64,000 nt of DNA from Albifimbria verrucaria. Taxonomy: Eukaryota; Ascomycota; Sordariomycetes; Hypocreales; Stachybotryaceae. The DNA is taken from assembly GCA_020081605.1 (NCBI GenBank), contig JAHREC010000013.1, forward strand, positions 6,572,001 to 6,636,000, read 5' to 3'. How positions within the stretch are numbered: the stretch's first letter is position 1; each line of letters starts with the position of its first letter. The notes below the pieces were generated by a model that made no database searches, was not told the DNA's origin, and was given only the letters and a program-made list of their open reading frames with translations. A program made the position numbers and the translations under genes. Of this stretch, positions 12,303-23,724 are shown piece by piece.

Positions 12303-12760
12303 CTATTTACAAGAAAGATACCGCCTCCTTAACGCCAGAAAATCAAACATCAAATCACGCATATCCTTCGATGTAGTTGTTGCGCATTCGTTAGGCTCCA
12401 GTGTTTTGATTCCCTTCACATTGATCGGATCACAAGCCGAGATTCCAATGCCTGTGCAACCTCCTCCAATGCCAACGTTAGGTGACACATTAGGAGCAAC
12501 ATTGACCAAGTAATCTCCATTGGAGCTTTGGGGCTGTTGTTGCTTGGTAGGGAACCTCCACTTCCCGTGTTCTGGTTACCCTTGACATTGATTGGGTTGC
12601 AGACTGAGATGCCGATTCCCAGGCACCCTGGGGAAGCTGACAGACTAGGCGAGATGATAGGGCTCAGATTTAGGAGCCCGCGCCGGATATCTTCGGTGGT
12701 AATTGGGAATGCGGAGGCAATCATTGCCAAAGATGCGATGATCGCCGGAGTAGCATGCAT
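12303..12760 (-). CDS. Small secreted protein with internal duplication of a C-GIGIS-C-PINVKG motif
   Basis: I do not recognise a family. The protein starts with a clear signal peptide (MHATPAIIASLAMIASAFP), then a dibasic RR (DIRR) that could be a Kex2 propeptide site. Two homologous segments of about 40 residues follow: the first holds PGCLGIGISVCNPINVKG, the second GGGCTGIGISACDPINVKG. Each is preceded by a Leu/Val-Asn-x-Ser/Ala-Pro stretch (LLNLSPIISPS and LVNVAPNVSPN), so the duplication covers the whole mature domain. Each copy has a Cys pair with five residues between. The C-terminus ends DFLALRRRYLSCK. One frame break in the linker, around 12535-12570, must be assumed to join the copies; without it the first copy alone would be translated with an unrelated tail. 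Single exon, between two P450 genes. Role unknown; a cell-surface peptide, effector-like protein or processed peptide precursor are all possible. Confidence 0.6.
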
Positions 12761-13569
12761 TTTCTGGGTCTTTGCGGTGGAAACCTTAGGCGAAGTTTTG
12801 TGTGTGTGGGTGAGACAAACTGCTAAGGATCGTCTGTGATGAGCGTTAGGATCGTCTATGACTGCTATGATGTCTCAATGAAGTAGGAACATGATATATG
12901 TATAGGAATCCACTATACTAACCTGGATGTCGATCATCCGAAGTGGATCTCCTGTCTGTTCTCCCCTGTGAACTAAGCCAAGTGTCGTCGATCACGTCTT
13001 CTTCGGCCGAACGTTGTTTAGCGCAGGCACTAAGAGTGGGTGTGATATTCCCGAGCCCACGGGAAGCCACCTCTGGCCTCGTTTGGATTAATGGGAACTT
13101 TATCTCTCATCTAGTTGAAATAACAGCCGTCATAGCTGTTCCTCTTCGGGCGACACACTTCGGATGTCTAGCGCCTCATATAGTCTGACGCCACGCTGTC
13201 CCGAAAGCGTTGTGCTTAAGCTTCCGACGATTCCCATTGACAGGAACTGAGCTTTTACTAGATACTTGGCGCTGGAGAGGATCCGGAGACCAAGCTAACA
13301 CGAGGATTCCCAAAGAGTATATGCATAGTTTACCCAATTTGATGATGAAGTCTGACTTCATGATGATCCATGCCACAGATAATAGCGGCGTTAGCAACAG
13401 ACGGCGCAGGAAGCCGTCAATTACCAGGATACCATCGTGGGAAATTCAATTACACGTGAATATATCTTCAAAAACCCCATAGTATTCTGGAGTGATCTTC
13501 CCCTCATTGCGGATGCCCTTGTCATTCTCACCTCACACCTCCACACCTGCCAGGAACAGTCTTGCAATC
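12761..13569. other. Divergent promoter region, small secreted protein and P450
   Basis: About 0.8 kb between two divergent start codons, presumably containing both promoters. No other feature recognised. Confidence 0.4.
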
Positions 13570-15171
13570 ATGGCGAGCATGAGTCGTTACTTTCTATTTG
13601 CAGCCTATTTGGCCGTTCTCTTACTGGGTGTTCGTATCGTCCATGGGAGATATCGTGCACGGCGTCAAAAGCGTAAAGCTGAATCCTGGGGCTGTGCCCC
13701 TTGCACCACTTTCAAATCTCAGGGCTGGTGGGACAGGAGCATCCTCAAGGAGTCACTGGAGGAGACCAAGGCCTACCGAGGTCCTCAGTTCATCATCAAA
13801 GCGATGAACAGAGTATCTCCAAACTGTCACACCGTCCGTGTCCCGATTCTAGATTATCAAATTTTTGTCACTCGTGATCCTGAGAACATCAAATCTCTCT
13901 ACACTGGTAACGAATATGACATCAGTAGCACCAGGCAGATGAGCTGGCTTCCTCTTCTTGGAAAAGGCATCTTCACGAGTCGTGGCGAGCCCTGGAAGCA
14001 CAGCCGTACCCTGCTACGGCCTCAATTTGCCAAGAGCCTTGTTAGTGACGTTGACATGCTGGAACAGCATTATCAAGTCCTTTTGGATCATCTTGAGCCT
14101 AGCAAGGAAACCGGTTGGACAGAATCGTTTGACATCCAACCTGTTTTCCTAAGATTCACTCTTGACACCATCACTGATTTCGTGCTTGGTCGCTCAACAA
14201 ACATTCTGAGTCAAAACAGCAAGCATGAAGACGTCTTGGAGGCATTGGACGCAGCCAAGGTCTGGATTGACCGACGCGGTGCTCTGGCCAAATTCTACTG
14301 GTTACTCAACACCAAAGAATTCCGTGAGAACTGCAGCGTGATCCACAAATGGGTTGACGAGGTTGTGGAAGACTGCCTCGCACAGAATCATGGAAAAGAG
14401 CCTGACACAGAGAAGGCCCCACGCTTCAATCTGCTTCACGAGATTTCTCAAATATCCAGAAATCCTCAAGAGCTTAGAAATGAAGCCTTGAACGTATTGA
14501 TGGCTGGTAGAGATACCTCTGCTTGTTTTCTCAGCTGGGCAGTGTACTTTCTTGCACGAAACCCCGTAGTTATGAGAAGCTACGAGAAGCCGTTCATGAG
14601 ACATTTGGGCGTGGAAACCCTGATTTCAAGCTCCTGAAAGACTGCGAGTATCTGCAGTGGGTAATGATGGAGGTTCTCCGCATCATTGCCATTATCCCTA
14701 TGAACGAGCGAGTCGCACTTACAGACACTGTTTTGCCTCGAGGAGGTGGTCCAGACGGAAGCCAGCCAATCTTCATCCCTGAAGGAACCCAAATTCTCAT
14801 GCCCCTGTATGCTGTTCAGCATCGCTATGATTTGTGGGACATCGATCCGGAGCTTTTCTGCCCCGAGAGATGGGAAACCCACAAAGCAGGATGGGAGTAT
14901 ACTCCATTTGGTGGAGGCCGTCGAAAGTGTATAGGCCGTAAGTTACCCACCCCTTGTCGAGATATCTCAACAGAATCGCTTGCTAACTACACACCACCGC
15001 AACAGAGGAGTTTGCCCGCACACAGGGGGCTACATTCTAGCGCGCTTGTGCCAGAATTATGACAAGATTGAGAACATGGAGGAAGGCGATGGTGAAATCA
15101 AGTTGCACTACGCTATAGAGAACAGGAGTGGAGCGGGTGTCCATGTTAGATTGCATGCTGCGTCCAACTAG
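13570..15171 (+). CDS. Cytochrome P450, CYP52-like (alkane/fatty-acid omega-hydroxylase type)
   Basis: P450 with an N-terminal membrane anchor (LFAAYLAVLLLGVRIVHG) and a CYP52-like architecture. In order: the GKGIFTSRGEPWKHSRTLLRPQF region with WKHSR (helix C), the I-helix motif LMAGRDTSACFLSW, ExxR as EVLR (near 14671), RVALTDTVLPRGGGPDG followed by IFIPEGTQI (a CYP52-type insertion), CPERWE, and the heme loop FGGGRRKCIGR (near 14908). CYP52-type enzymes oxidise the terminal carbon of alkanes and fatty acids. Exon 1 is 13570-14937, the intron 14938-15005, and exon 2 completes CIGQEFA and the C-terminus. Breaks occur at a CCCC run near 14563 and a GGGG run near 15028. I chose ATG 13570 (MASMSRYF) over a more 5' ATG at 13492 because it places the membrane anchor at the N-terminus. 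Confidence 0.9.
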
Positions 15172-16019
15172 TAGTCAATCGTGTAGATACATCAATCCGT
15201 AGTACCATAATACCGCCTAATATCAGCAATTTTCACCTTGGTATAAGAATTGTATCTGTGATCATCTCAAACTAGAGATGCTTCAGTCTGTGCTCACCCG
15301 TGAGGTTAGCGAATGGCCATCTGTGACTCTATGCCGAGGTTCAGATATTAACTCTCGGTCTCACGAGCAAGCATACAAGCATACAAGAACTGTTGGAAAT
15401 GGCTACTGATTACGTTGATCAATTGCCTTCGTTTATCCTTAGGCTGTAACATTTGCCAAATAGTCACAAAGCTATGACCCAAAGATCGACGACCCGGTCG
15501 AACCGAAGCCGGGATGGCCAAATATGGTAACACTTGAGATTCTCAACCCTACACGTCATGAATAATGGACCCTTCCGCTATGAACCGTTGCCCAATTAAG
15601 CATCCTATCGTTTCTAGCCGGAACTAAGTGACCCTCCGTTTCAGAGGCCAGGGTTTCGCAGGGTCAAAGGCAAGAAGCCACTTTCTTCATCACGCATTTC
15701 GACGTCGATCCACTCACAAGCGATCATCACAACATCACTCAACATACAGAAGATGTGGAGGGCATTTAAGCGCGTCGATCAGAGTGACAGCTTCTGTTGA
15801 CGGTGTTGGGCTGTGCAACCGTCAAGGTCACGTCAATAGTAGGTTGGATTGGGTATAAAAGTGATTGGAACGACGGATGTTGTGGTTTGCCATATCTATT
15901 AGATTCACAGCGATTACACAGCCCTTGAGATTCTACAATAATATTACACAAGAACTTCACACTTCGTCATCTACACAATACCCATACGCTTGTGAACATC
16001 CCATGATACATCAGCCACC
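15172..16019. promoter_or_regulatory. Upstream region of the repeat-protein gene with a TATA box
   Basis: P450 3' flank and promoter of the secreted repeat protein. A TATA-like box (tataaaa) at 15854-15860 lies 160 bases before the ATG at 16020, consistent with a strongly expressed gene. No other gene seen. Confidence 0.5.
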
Positions 16020-17406
16020 ATGCATCTGCTTAAGACTTCAGTTCTTCTTTCAACCATGAGCCTCGGCGCTTCCGCCTCGGCAGCTCGAGAGCGTAGAGGC
16101 TGGGAAGAAGTCGGCAAGCAGTACGAGAAGATTGGCCAGAGCATCGCCGACAAGTACTCCGACGCAGGGGAGAAATACGCCGACATTGGCAACGCCATCG
16201 CTGACAAGGCAACTTCTCAAGCCGCAGAAATTGCCAAGGCAGCCCAAGACTACGGCAAGGACGCCGCTAAGGCTGGAGAGGCTGTCGCCGACGCAGCCCA
16301 GGATCAAGCAGCAAAGGTCGCCGAAGCGGCCCAGGATCAAGCTTCCAAGGCTGCCAGCGACGCTCAGGACAAAGCAAAGGAGGCCGCAAGGAAGTACCGC
16401 AAGCGGAACCCGGAAAGCGCAGGCGACTACTGGACAAAGGTCGGACAGAGCTACGCCGACAAGTACAAGAACGTAGGAGACAAGTACGCCAAGAAGGGCA
16501 AGGAGATTGCCGACCATTACACCGAGAAGTACGCAGACGCGGGCGACAAGTACGCCGAGAAGGGCAAAGAGATTGCAGACCACTACACCGACAAGTATGC
16601 AGACAAGGGGACAAGTATGCAGAAAAGGGCCAGGAGATTGCCGACCATTACACTGACAAGTATGCCGATGCAGGAGACAAGTACGCCGAAAAAGGCAAGG
16701 AGAAGGCCGACGAGGCTAAATCCAAGGCAGCCGATGCTGCAGACAAGGCGGCCGACGCAGGCAAGAAGGCAGCAGACGCGGCAAAGTCCAAGGCAGAGGA
16801 CGCCGCTGACAAGAACTCCAAGAGGTCCTGGCAGGACATCGCCGCTCAATACCAGGCTCTCGGCCAAGACCTCGCCAGCAAGTACAGCAACGCTGGCGAC
16901 CAGTACGCCAACCAGTACGGCGACTCGGGCAGCGTCTACGCCAGCCAGGGCGCAAACGCCGCCTCCGCCGCGCAGGCCAACGCCCAGTTCCAGGCCACCG
17001 CCGCCCCAGCCGCGGCCCCCAGCGTCGTGACTGGCAGGACGTGGCTTCATACTGGGAGGGCGTCGGTCAGAGCTACGCCGACAAGTACGCCAGCGACGGC
17101 GACCACTATGCCAGCGTTGGCCAGAGCTACGCCGACAAGTACGCGACTGAAGGCGACCACTACGCCAGCGTCGGAGCCTCCTACGCGTCAGCGGCTGAGG
17201 CCCAGGCCACCGACGCCGCCCAAAGCGCTGAGGACATCGCTTCCTCTGCAGGCAACCGTGCCGAAGAAACTGCCTCGTCTGCTGCACCGAGCGCTGGCAA
17301 CGATGCCACCGCGTCTGCCCGGAGCGCCTTGTCCAACCTCGGCACCTCATTCACCATGGCGGTAGCTGCCGCCGGTATCTGTGCTTTCGCAGTCGTCTTG
17401 GCTTAA
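16020..17406 (+). CDS. Secreted tandem-repeat protein, Tyr/Ala/Lys/Asp rich, with dibasic sites before each module
   Basis: I know no named family for it. A signal peptide (LLKTSVLLSTMSLGASASA) is followed by RERR and the module GWEEVGKQYEKIGQSIADKY. Three later modules also start directly after dibasic pairs: RKR before NPESAGDYWTKVGQSYADKY, SKR before SWQDIAAQYQALGQDLASKY, and RR before DWQDVASYWEGVGQSYADKY. Within modules, units like GDKYAEKGKEIADHYTDKYA repeat every 20-22 residues. Residues about 61-125 are an alanine/lysine/aspartate amphipathic-helix stretch (AAQDQAAKVAEAAQDQASK) like LEA-type 11-mers. The C-terminus is a hydrophobic tail (FTMAVAAAGICAFAVVLA) that fits a GPI-anchor signal. 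Two breaks, in a GGGG run near 16608 and a CCCC run near 17010, must be bridged. Likely a wall-attached or secreted structural or protective protein; the dibasic sites suggest Kex2 processing. Function unproven. Confidence 0.72.
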
Positions 17407-17681
17407 GCATTGCAAAAAAGATCCCACATGTAAGGTTATCAGAATGGAACGGGATCGGAGCATGTGATTTTCTGTTTGGGAAGAAGTGAACCGCCCTGGG
17501 GCCCTTTTGTTGATTCTAATCAGGTAGTCTAATAAGCAGCGTTAAGTCTAGGAGTAGTATCGCAGTGTACATTTTCAGATCGTGCACGTAAACACGAGTA
17601 TGATAATACAATATAGTACAAATATGTCCAAGCAGACAGTGTGATCCGCTAGGGACGTGACAGTTGTGGCACTTGACATGC

Positions 17682-19873
17682 CTAGTATTTTGCCGATCGG
17701 AGCTGAAGCCCGTATGGCGCAAGTTGCTCGTTTCGCAGCTTACTGGGAGACTGGACGAAGGGTCTTCGCCCTTCATTGTCTTGGGGAACGCTATAACATC
17801 CCTGACAGTTGATGTGTCTGTCATGAGCGCCGCCAGCCTGTCAAAGCCTAGCGCAAAGCCGGCGTGTGGAGGGCATCCCGTGCGAAGCGCCTCAAAGAGG
17901 TGCGAGAAGTCCTTGATCCTCTCCTTAGTCATCTTAAGAACATCACGCATGATGAAGTCCTGTATTTCCGCAATATGGTTACGCTCGCTACCACCGCCGA
18001 CTTCAATGCCATTGAGGACTAGATCATAAGCAGCACTCTTGGCCTGCAGAGGATCGGTGAATAGTAGTTCGAGGTCTGCTTCAGACAGAGGAGCGGTGAA
18101 AGGATGGTGAGCAGCAGAGATACCAGCCGCGCCACCCTGGCCAGGCTCGCCCTCTTCAACGGGCTTGAACATGGGGAACTCGGTCACCCAGACAAACTGG
18201 AGCGAGCCGGGGTCACCAAGTCGGGGTTTCTCCATGTAGCCAACATCAACAAGGGCTTTCCAAAGTAGATTTCGCAAGTCACCGATCTTTGTGGAGCCAG
18301 CACAGTATTGACCAGTGGGCTTTTCACGAGCTTGGAAAACAACCAGGTCACCGTTGTTGAGCTCCTTTCCTTGTGAGATCTGCTCAAGGATATTTTCAGC
18401 CTCGAAGCCGAGGGACGAGAGACCACAAAGGGGCTTGCTGGAGTCATAGATGAGAATCTGAGGCTTTCCGTCAGGGTTCTCGCCAATTGCAGGTGGAAGA
18501 TCCTCCATGAACTGAACCACAAATTTGCGAGCCATCTCCGGAGAACAGTCGTTCAGTTGGAAAGTGAAAGCTTCGACAAGAGGGTTGGAGAGGTGGGTAA
18601 TCATGCTGACAAAGTTCTGAATGGGCTGGGTATCCGAGATGGCATGTATCTATACAGTGTTAGAGGATGCAATCTATTTAAACATACCAAACTTACCCGT
18701 GAAGGAATACGCAGGTCCGGCTTGTCTGATCCATATGCAGCTATACACTCTGCAAATGTAAGTGTTGTAAACTTGTGAGCCTCGGGTCCGTTGGCCGTGG
18801 AAGAATCGTTGCCAAGGTCAGATACAACGGGAATACGTTCGCCGCGGATATCCTGATAGCTTTGTGCTGGTCGCAGTGCTGTGAGCGCCTTTAATATGAT
18901 GTCGTTGATGTCTTGCCTGACAGTAGAGGCACCGGCAAAGGCCCACTCCATATCCAACTGGGAAAACTCGGGCTGTCTGTCGGTACGAAGATCCTCATCG
19001 CGATAGCAGCGAGCCCATTGCATGTAGCGCGTAATGCCACTAGCCATTAGGACCTGCTTATACTGCTGTGGGCTCTGGCTGAGAGCGTAGGCCATTCCTC
19101 GTTGACGAGTGGGGACAAGGAATTCCCTAGCACCTTCCGGGGTGGACTTGAAAAGCGTCGGCGTCTCGATATCGGTGAAGCCCTTGTCCATGAGGCCTTC
19201 GTTGAGAATTCCCTTGAGCCATGACCTGAACTTCAGGCGAGCTTGTAGTTCGGGGTGGAAACGAATCTGAAGGTGGCGCTTGGTGGGAGGGAACTGAACG
19301 TCAGATGTGACAATGAGGTCTTTCGGAACGCTGTTCAACGGTCTGATGTCTCTGAGATAGACTGTCGGCTTTGACGATGAGCTGTTGAGCTCCTCTCGCT
19401 GCTGTACAGCCGACTCAGGTTGGGTATCGATGACGACGGGGACGTGGGCGGGAAGCTGGCGGAATTTCTGGTGCGCTTCGCTGTCAATCTCGCCATTGGA
19501 GCAAACCTGGACAACTGCGCCCGAGGGTGTCGTCAGGTCGGCAAAGGAGAGGTGCTTGGAGACGTTGCGCCGCTTGCCCAGGAAGCCGATACACCGTCCA
19601 TCCTCCTTGGTAACTTCGAAGGGGACATCGACGCCACGATCTGGTGAAAAATTAGGCGCCAATCCTCGTGAGTTAAACAGATCGATCATTACATTTTGTC
19701 CAGATATCCAGAAGCTCTGCGCGCTTGGCCTCCGGGATGGGAGCTTCGGCAGCAGAGCTCAAGCTCCTCACAAAGGTCCTAGGAAGGCATTGCCTGACGG
19801 AAGTGGCTGCCAAGGCAGTCGCATAGGCCCTGCGACGGAGGTCCAGACTGCAGCGACCGATACGAGGCAGCAT
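17682..19873 (-). CDS. MSD1: Aspartyl-tRNA synthetase, mitochondrial (bacterial type)
   Basis: Charges mitochondrial tRNA-Asp. Class II synthetase of the bacterial/mitochondrial type. After a short presequence come the OB-fold anticodon-binding domain (RGVDVPFEVTKEDGRCIGFL onwards), the catalytic core with motif 1 (ETPTLFKSTPEGAREFLVP), motif 2 (ARCYRDEDLRTDRQPEFSQLD), an inserted GAD-type domain (about 18560-18300) and motif 3 (HAGFALGFDRLAALMTD). The end, after KGEDP, is QLRSAKY in the shifted frame. Exon 1 is 19873-18697, the intron 18650-18696 (47 bases), exon 2 18649-17682. I start at ATG 19873 (MLPRIGRCSLDLRRRAYATA), a good mitochondrial leader; the longer frame upstream begins only with GTG. 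Breaks lie near 19690 (an AAAA run) and 17770 (a TT run), one base each. Divergent from the AP180-like gene. Confidence 0.93.
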
Positions 19874-21455
19874 GACCGGTCGAAAAAGCAAAAACCGCAG
19901 CGTCAATGGCACAAAAAGGTGAAAGGTTGAAGGTCGAGGTGGGCTGATGCAGAGGGAGCTTCAGATTGGCTTATCAGGGTCCAAACGGGAAAAGATGCTC
20001 GCAATCAGTTGAGCCGACGAATTGCCGGATTAGGTGGTGCTTAAAAAGTCTGAGGCGCGGCGGCCTTTGGAACTTTTTTTCCTTTCTTCTTCATGACCCT
20101 TCCAATTCAAATAAATATGATGAGAACCGCGTGCATAACATGATGCAGATGCCGCCGTGTCGGATCTCTCGAGCTCTCCTCTTTCGGGAGGCTTCAGTGG
20201 CTTGGGGGTGACGGCAGGGATGGTATTTTGAAATGGGCGTTCGACACCGACCTTGTTACTAGCATCGGACGCGATGGAAAACAGCTCTGACTTTATAACG
20301 AATGGAAGCGGCTGTTTGTGTTTGTTGGTTTCCTGCGGGCGTCAGAGGACTCGCACTGCCCGTGGGGAACTAACTGAGGGAGATGTTGCGTTGTTGGAGT
20401 GGATGAGCGAGCAACCAAGCGAGAGCGAGTGTTGATGGTGTTTCGGCTGCCCACGGCCAAGTGTTTCACAGGGCGGCGATACGATGTGATATCTCTACGT
20501 ATTTGCACGGCTGGGTATTCCATATGGGTGAGCCTTGGTTGCACAACAGGCATTTCTTGGGTTCCGACTCACTTGGGCGCGACACTCGTGGCTGGTCTGC
20601 TACGCGTATTCACTTATTTTATTTCTCTTATTCTCTACTTTCCTTTTCCTTGAAGTTTTTTTTTTTTCCTCTTCTTTTTACTCTAGGATAGTACTACCTG
20701 CATACTGTAGACATGCCCACTCCATCGCTGTAAACCAACCACCATGGCCAATGATGATAGCCATGGATCGATGTTGTGAAACCTCATCCCACCCGTCGGG
20801 TGTCACTGCCGCTGCTGCTGCTCGACCAGAAACGGTTTCAGTCAGCCAGAGCCCAGGAAACACCAGCTAAACCAAGTTGGTCGTAACCTGGAAATTCAAG
20901 GGTCCCCATCCGTCCCCCTCTGTCTGCATGAATTAATTCACCATCGTCAGAGGGAGCAGCGCACGTCACCACCTCCCGTGACAGGCCAGTTAGCGGGGTA
21001 CCGCGCCACGCACCGCGACAGCCACGGCGGCCAAGGTACCCCATATCGCGTCCCGTCCAGCCCAGCCCCAGCCAAGCCCAGCCCAGCCCAGCTCCGACCA
21101 AGTCCATCATTCATTCCACTGCTGCCCGATCAACCAAAACCAAGTCAATCAAGCCCGCAGACCCCTGTCCACGGTTCGCGGTCATTGTGTCAAGTCGAGC
21201 CCAAGCCCAATTAGGTTCTGCAGCACCAGATAACTGGACCGGGGGCGGACGTGGACGTAATACTGTGCTGTGCTGTGCTGTGCTGTGCTGTAGTAATTAA
21301 CACCCAGGCTTGGCTCGCAACGAAACGACATACATCACTGTTGCTGTTGGAGACCGCAAACGACCCTCCTTCACCTTCGCATCGCTCGCCCACGAGTTGA
21401 CCTCCGCCATCCCTCCCCAGCCTGGTCGCCCCTCCAGGCTTCAAGCTTGTCCATC
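19874..21455. promoter_or_regulatory. Divergent promoter region with pyrimidine tract and microsatellites
   Basis: 1.6 kb between AspRS and the AP180-like gene. It holds a long T/C-rich tract (about 20617-20690), a C-C-C-A-G tandem run near 21055-21095 and a pentamer microsatellite (listed separately). No gene supported. Confidence 0.45.
21263..21292 (+). repeat. Pentanucleotide microsatellite (CTGTG)n
   Basis: Five to six uninterrupted copies of ctgtg, about 165 bases upstream of the AP180-like start codon. The tract could vary between strains. Confidence 0.9.
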
Positions 21456-23724
21456 ATGTCTAGCTCTTTCGAAAAGTCCGTCAAGGGCGCGACCAAGATC
21501 AAGGTGCGCAACCCGTGCCTCCAACCCCAAAGTCCCTCCTGTCCTATCCATCCCTTCTTCCTCCTCGCCTGTCCTCCCTCCCTCCCACCCTCCGCTGACC
21601 CAGCCGTCTGGCGCTGCTTCAACAGAATGCTCCTCCCAAGACGAAATACATCGAGCATCTCCTCGTCGCGACCCATTCCGGCGAGGCTGGCATTGCCGAG
21701 GTCTTCCGCGCCCTGCAGCACCGCATGCGCGATTCCACTTGGACCGTCGTCTTCAAGAGCCTCATCACCGTCCACCTCATGATCCGCGAGGGCTCGCCCG
21801 ACGTCACCCTCGCCTTCCTCGCCAAGAACAGGAACGTGCTGGCCATTAGCAACTTCACCGACGGTGCGCGATATTCTTTCTTTCTTCCTAGCTAGCTAGC
21901 TATCCACCCAGCTATCTATCCTTGCTCCCCAGCTCTGACGTGGTGCGCGCAGCTCAAACACAGGGACGCAACATCCGCCATTACGCAAACTACCTCGCCG
22001 AACGAGCCAAGTCCTATCGTGACACCCAAACCGACTGGGTGCGCGCTCCCGAGTCCCGTCTCGAGAAGATCACCGTCGAGAAGGGCCTGCTGCGAGAGAC
22101 GGAGTCGGTCCAGCGCCAGCTCTCTGCCCTGCTCCAATGTGATGTATGCCTCTCCCTCCGCATGCCCCGGCCACCGACGCAATGCTAAACTCTTGCCTGC
22201 AGGTCCTCGATGCCGGAGAACCAGAAACCGAAATCACAATCACCGTCTTCCGCCTGCTCGTCCTCGACCTCTTGGCCCTGTTCCAGGTCCTCAACCAGGG
22301 CCTGATCAACATCCTCGGTTCGTCATCTCTCCCTCCTCTGTCTCACTCCGTCAGTCTAACCTCCCTCCCTCTCTCCTGCAGGCCACTTCTTCGAAATGTC
22401 AAAGCCGGACGCCGAGAGAGCTATGGACATCTACCGGACCTTCGCCAAGTTGACAGATTTCGTCGTGGCATACCTCAGTCACGCCCGCAAGCATGAGCAT
22501 CACACCCGTGTCGAGGTCCCTAAGCTGAAGCACGCTCCCGTCAACCTCGGACGCCAGCTCGAAGAATACCTGAGGGACCCTGACTTTGAGATTCACAGGA
22601 GGCAGTACATCGCGGAACAGGAGGCCAAGAAGAAGGGTGGTGTCGTCTCAAAACCTTCGCTTCCCTCTGCCAAGAACGACGCGGCCCCGACGCCTGCTGC
22701 CAACAACCCCTTCCCAACTTCCGGAGGTGCATCTCAATCTGCTTCGAAACCGGTCGCGACGAAAGGACCCGACCAAGACCTCATAGACTTTTTCGACTCG
22801 ATAGAACAGAATCAGACTCCCATGCAGGTCGTTCCTCAGCAGGCAGCCGTGAACGCCATGCCCTTCCAGCAACTACCTCAACAGCAGCCGACCGGTATGC
22901 TGCCTCAGCCTACGGGATTCGACATGAACAGTGCCTTCGCGCAGCAGCAAAACCCCGGTGCTTTCATGCAGCCTCAGGTCCAGCAACCCCAGCTTCAGCA
23001 ACCCCAGCTTCAACAGCCACAGATTCAGCAACCGCAGATCCAGCAGCCTCAAATCCAACAGCAGCTTCAACCCTCCTTCACCGGTGCCGGCTTCGGTGGC
23101 TACACACCCCAACCGAGCGGCTTCCAACCTGGAGCACTCGGCTCCATCCCTCAGGACTCCATGGCCAGCTTCCAGCCACAAAATGCCATGCCCATGCAGC
23201 AACCTCTACAAACAGGCCAATCGGGTGGCCTCCAGGCTCCCAGACCATGAATCCTTTCCGACAGTCCATGCTCATGGCACAACAGACAGGCATGCAAAAC
23301 ACCAGCCCAACTCTCATGGCCCCAGCCGCCACCGGCGCCGCCAACCCCAACCGCCTCTCCACCAACCCTTTCGCCCGCTCGCTCAACCAGAGCCCCCTGC
23401 TGGCTTCGGCGCCTCTCCTTCCAGCCCCAGCAGCAACCACCCGCCGCGGCTCCGCTGCAGCCCTCGCCGACGGGCACCAACCCTTTCGCCCGCAGCACCG
23501 GCGTCTCCCCGACGCTGGAGCAGCAGCGGCCGCAGACGGCAGGCGCCGCGCTCGTCCCGCAGCCCACAGGCAGCACGAACCCCTTCCGTCAAGGCGCCTT
23601 CGTCAACCACAACACCGGCATGGGCTGGCAGCACAATCAGGCCCCCATCGGAGGCGGCATCGACCAGCTACCCACAGTCCCCGTGTTCCCCGTCCAGCGC
23701 AGCGAGACGCCATGGCAGCAATAG
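21456..23724 (+). CDS. AP180/CALM-type clathrin assembly protein (ANTH domain; YAP1801/1802-like)
   Basis: Endocytic adaptor that binds PtdIns(4,5)P2 and recruits clathrin. Five exons: 21456-21503, 21626-21863, 21953-22143, 22203-22317 and 22382-23724. The ANTH domain begins MSSSFEKSVKGATKIK and continues with KTKYIEHLLVATHSGEAGIAEVFRAL (seen in parts), a basic lipid-binding patch typical of the family. The C-terminal half is disordered and Gln/Pro-rich, including a tandem run of QQPQ(L/I) units near 22978-23070, and carries several NPF motifs (NNPFPTS, TMNPFRQS, TNPFARS, TNPFRQG), which bind EH-domain proteins such as Pan1 and Ede1. The end is RSETPWQQ. Three breaks near 23232, 23393 and 23445, all in C runs, shuffle the frame in the last 500 bases; the NPF-bearing frames are taken as real. 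Confidence 0.92.

Noticed and set aside
16050..17350. Long antisense ORFs (up to 255 codons) opposite the repeat protein
   Set aside because: They mirror the sense-strand repeats, with Arg/Cys/Leu-biased composition; the sense strand has signal peptide, repeats and tail.
22873..23202. Leucine-rich antisense ORF opposite the AP180-like tail
   Set aside because: Its leucine repeats are the complement of the QPQ repeat in the real gene.
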